Shown here one piece after another: positions 44,419 through 44,544 of a DNA stretch of 44,544 bases. The stretch comes from Burkholderia sp. Ax-1719. GTDB lineage: Bacteria > Pseudomonadota > Gammaproteobacteria > Burkholderiales > Burkholderiaceae. The notes beneath the pieces were generated by a model. It was not told where the DNA came from and did no database searches. It saw only the letters and a program-made list of their open reading frames with translations. The translations under genes were made by a program, and so were the position numbers. The stretch covers positions 1 to 44,544 of the forward strand of contig NZ_VWWJ01000041.1 in NCBI RefSeq assembly GCF_011753055.1, given 5' to 3'. Every line of letters begins with the position of its first letter. Positions within the stretch are counted from its first letter, which is position 1.

Positions 44419-44544
44419 GCGTCACCTCGAACCATCGTAAAGAATTCGACCTTGGTGCTGGCGGTGTCGTCGCGGCGCGCAGCGCGTTGTTCGACCAGGC
44501 GCGCGGCCAGTGGCTCGATCAACTGGGCGTGCAGGCGGGCGTGA
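44415..44544 (-). CDS. phnG: C-P lyase core subunit PhnG, C-terminal part
   Basis: The last 42 residues of a protein that runs off the right edge. The visible part reads HARLHAQLIEPLAARL and ends STKVEFFTMVRGDA, and the TKVEFFTxVRG ending is typical of PhnG. The stop overlaps the phnH start by ATGA. It is the first visible gene of the minus-strand phn operon; the promoter and any PhnF-type regulator would lie beyond the window. Confidence 0.9.
   Translation of the reverse strand, partial: HARLHAQLIEPLAARLVEQRAARRDDTASTKVEFFTMVRGDA

Overview
The window is a high-GC chromosome segment of a Burkholderiaceae betaproteobacterium, most like Paraburkholderia or Caballeronia. This rests on two Gram-negative trimeric porins, DUF4148, DUF2917 and DUF2968 family genes, many LysR regulators and a complete-looking C-P lyase operon. 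The genus is inferred from family content only.

Layout. 1-2600: edge of an unknown gene, a porin with a strong terminator, and a DUF2917 gene preceded by a promoter-terminator pair that looks like a small RNA or attenuator. 2900-10300: an oxalate-type cluster holding a small membrane protein, a FadR-type GntR regulator, a formyl-CoA:oxalate CoA-transferase (frc), a FAH-family hydrolase, an unknown membrane protein, a CbbR-like LysR regulator, and a divergent OxlT-like oxalate/formate antiporter that keeps both charged residues known to matter in OxlT. The same palindrome (TGTGATATATCACA or one base off) lies in front of the GntR gene pair and in front of frc. Oxalyl-CoA decarboxylase is not in the window. 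10300-16330: LysR, ketopantoate-reductase family, GltS glutamate symporter, a DUF2252 protein whose motif order suggests a circularly permuted kinase fold, and another LysR.

16385-20755: a short-chain dehydrogenase gene is split by about 3.8 kb of visibly lower-GC DNA, with its catalytic middle lost. The insert carries a degraded H-NS tail, a Tlde1-type (DUF2778) L,D-transpeptidase-like toxin overlapping a secreted probable immunity protein, a second secreted protein, an unknown 402-residue protein and small ORFs. No transposase, integrase, VgrG or Rhs gene was seen. This is the most interesting accessory region.

20831-29700: housekeeping genes (oxidoreductase-like zinc-type protein, sirtuin, PPOX-like protein, DUF938 methyltransferase, 6-phosphogluconate dehydrogenase), then DUF4148, a remarkable 560-base C-poor repeat tract between DUF4148 and DUF2968, a LysM/degenerate-M23 lipoprotein and L-threonine aldolase. 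29692-38450: DHA2-type MFS exporter, glycogen phosphorylase, DUF6232 membrane protein, a second porin with a TTG start, an AstE/AspA-family deacylase and a basic-amino-acid binding protein.

38911-44544: minus-strand phosphonate operon phnG(partial)-H-I-J-K-L-M with overlapping start and stop codons, for C-P lyase use of phosphonates as phosphorus source; no phnN follows phnM.
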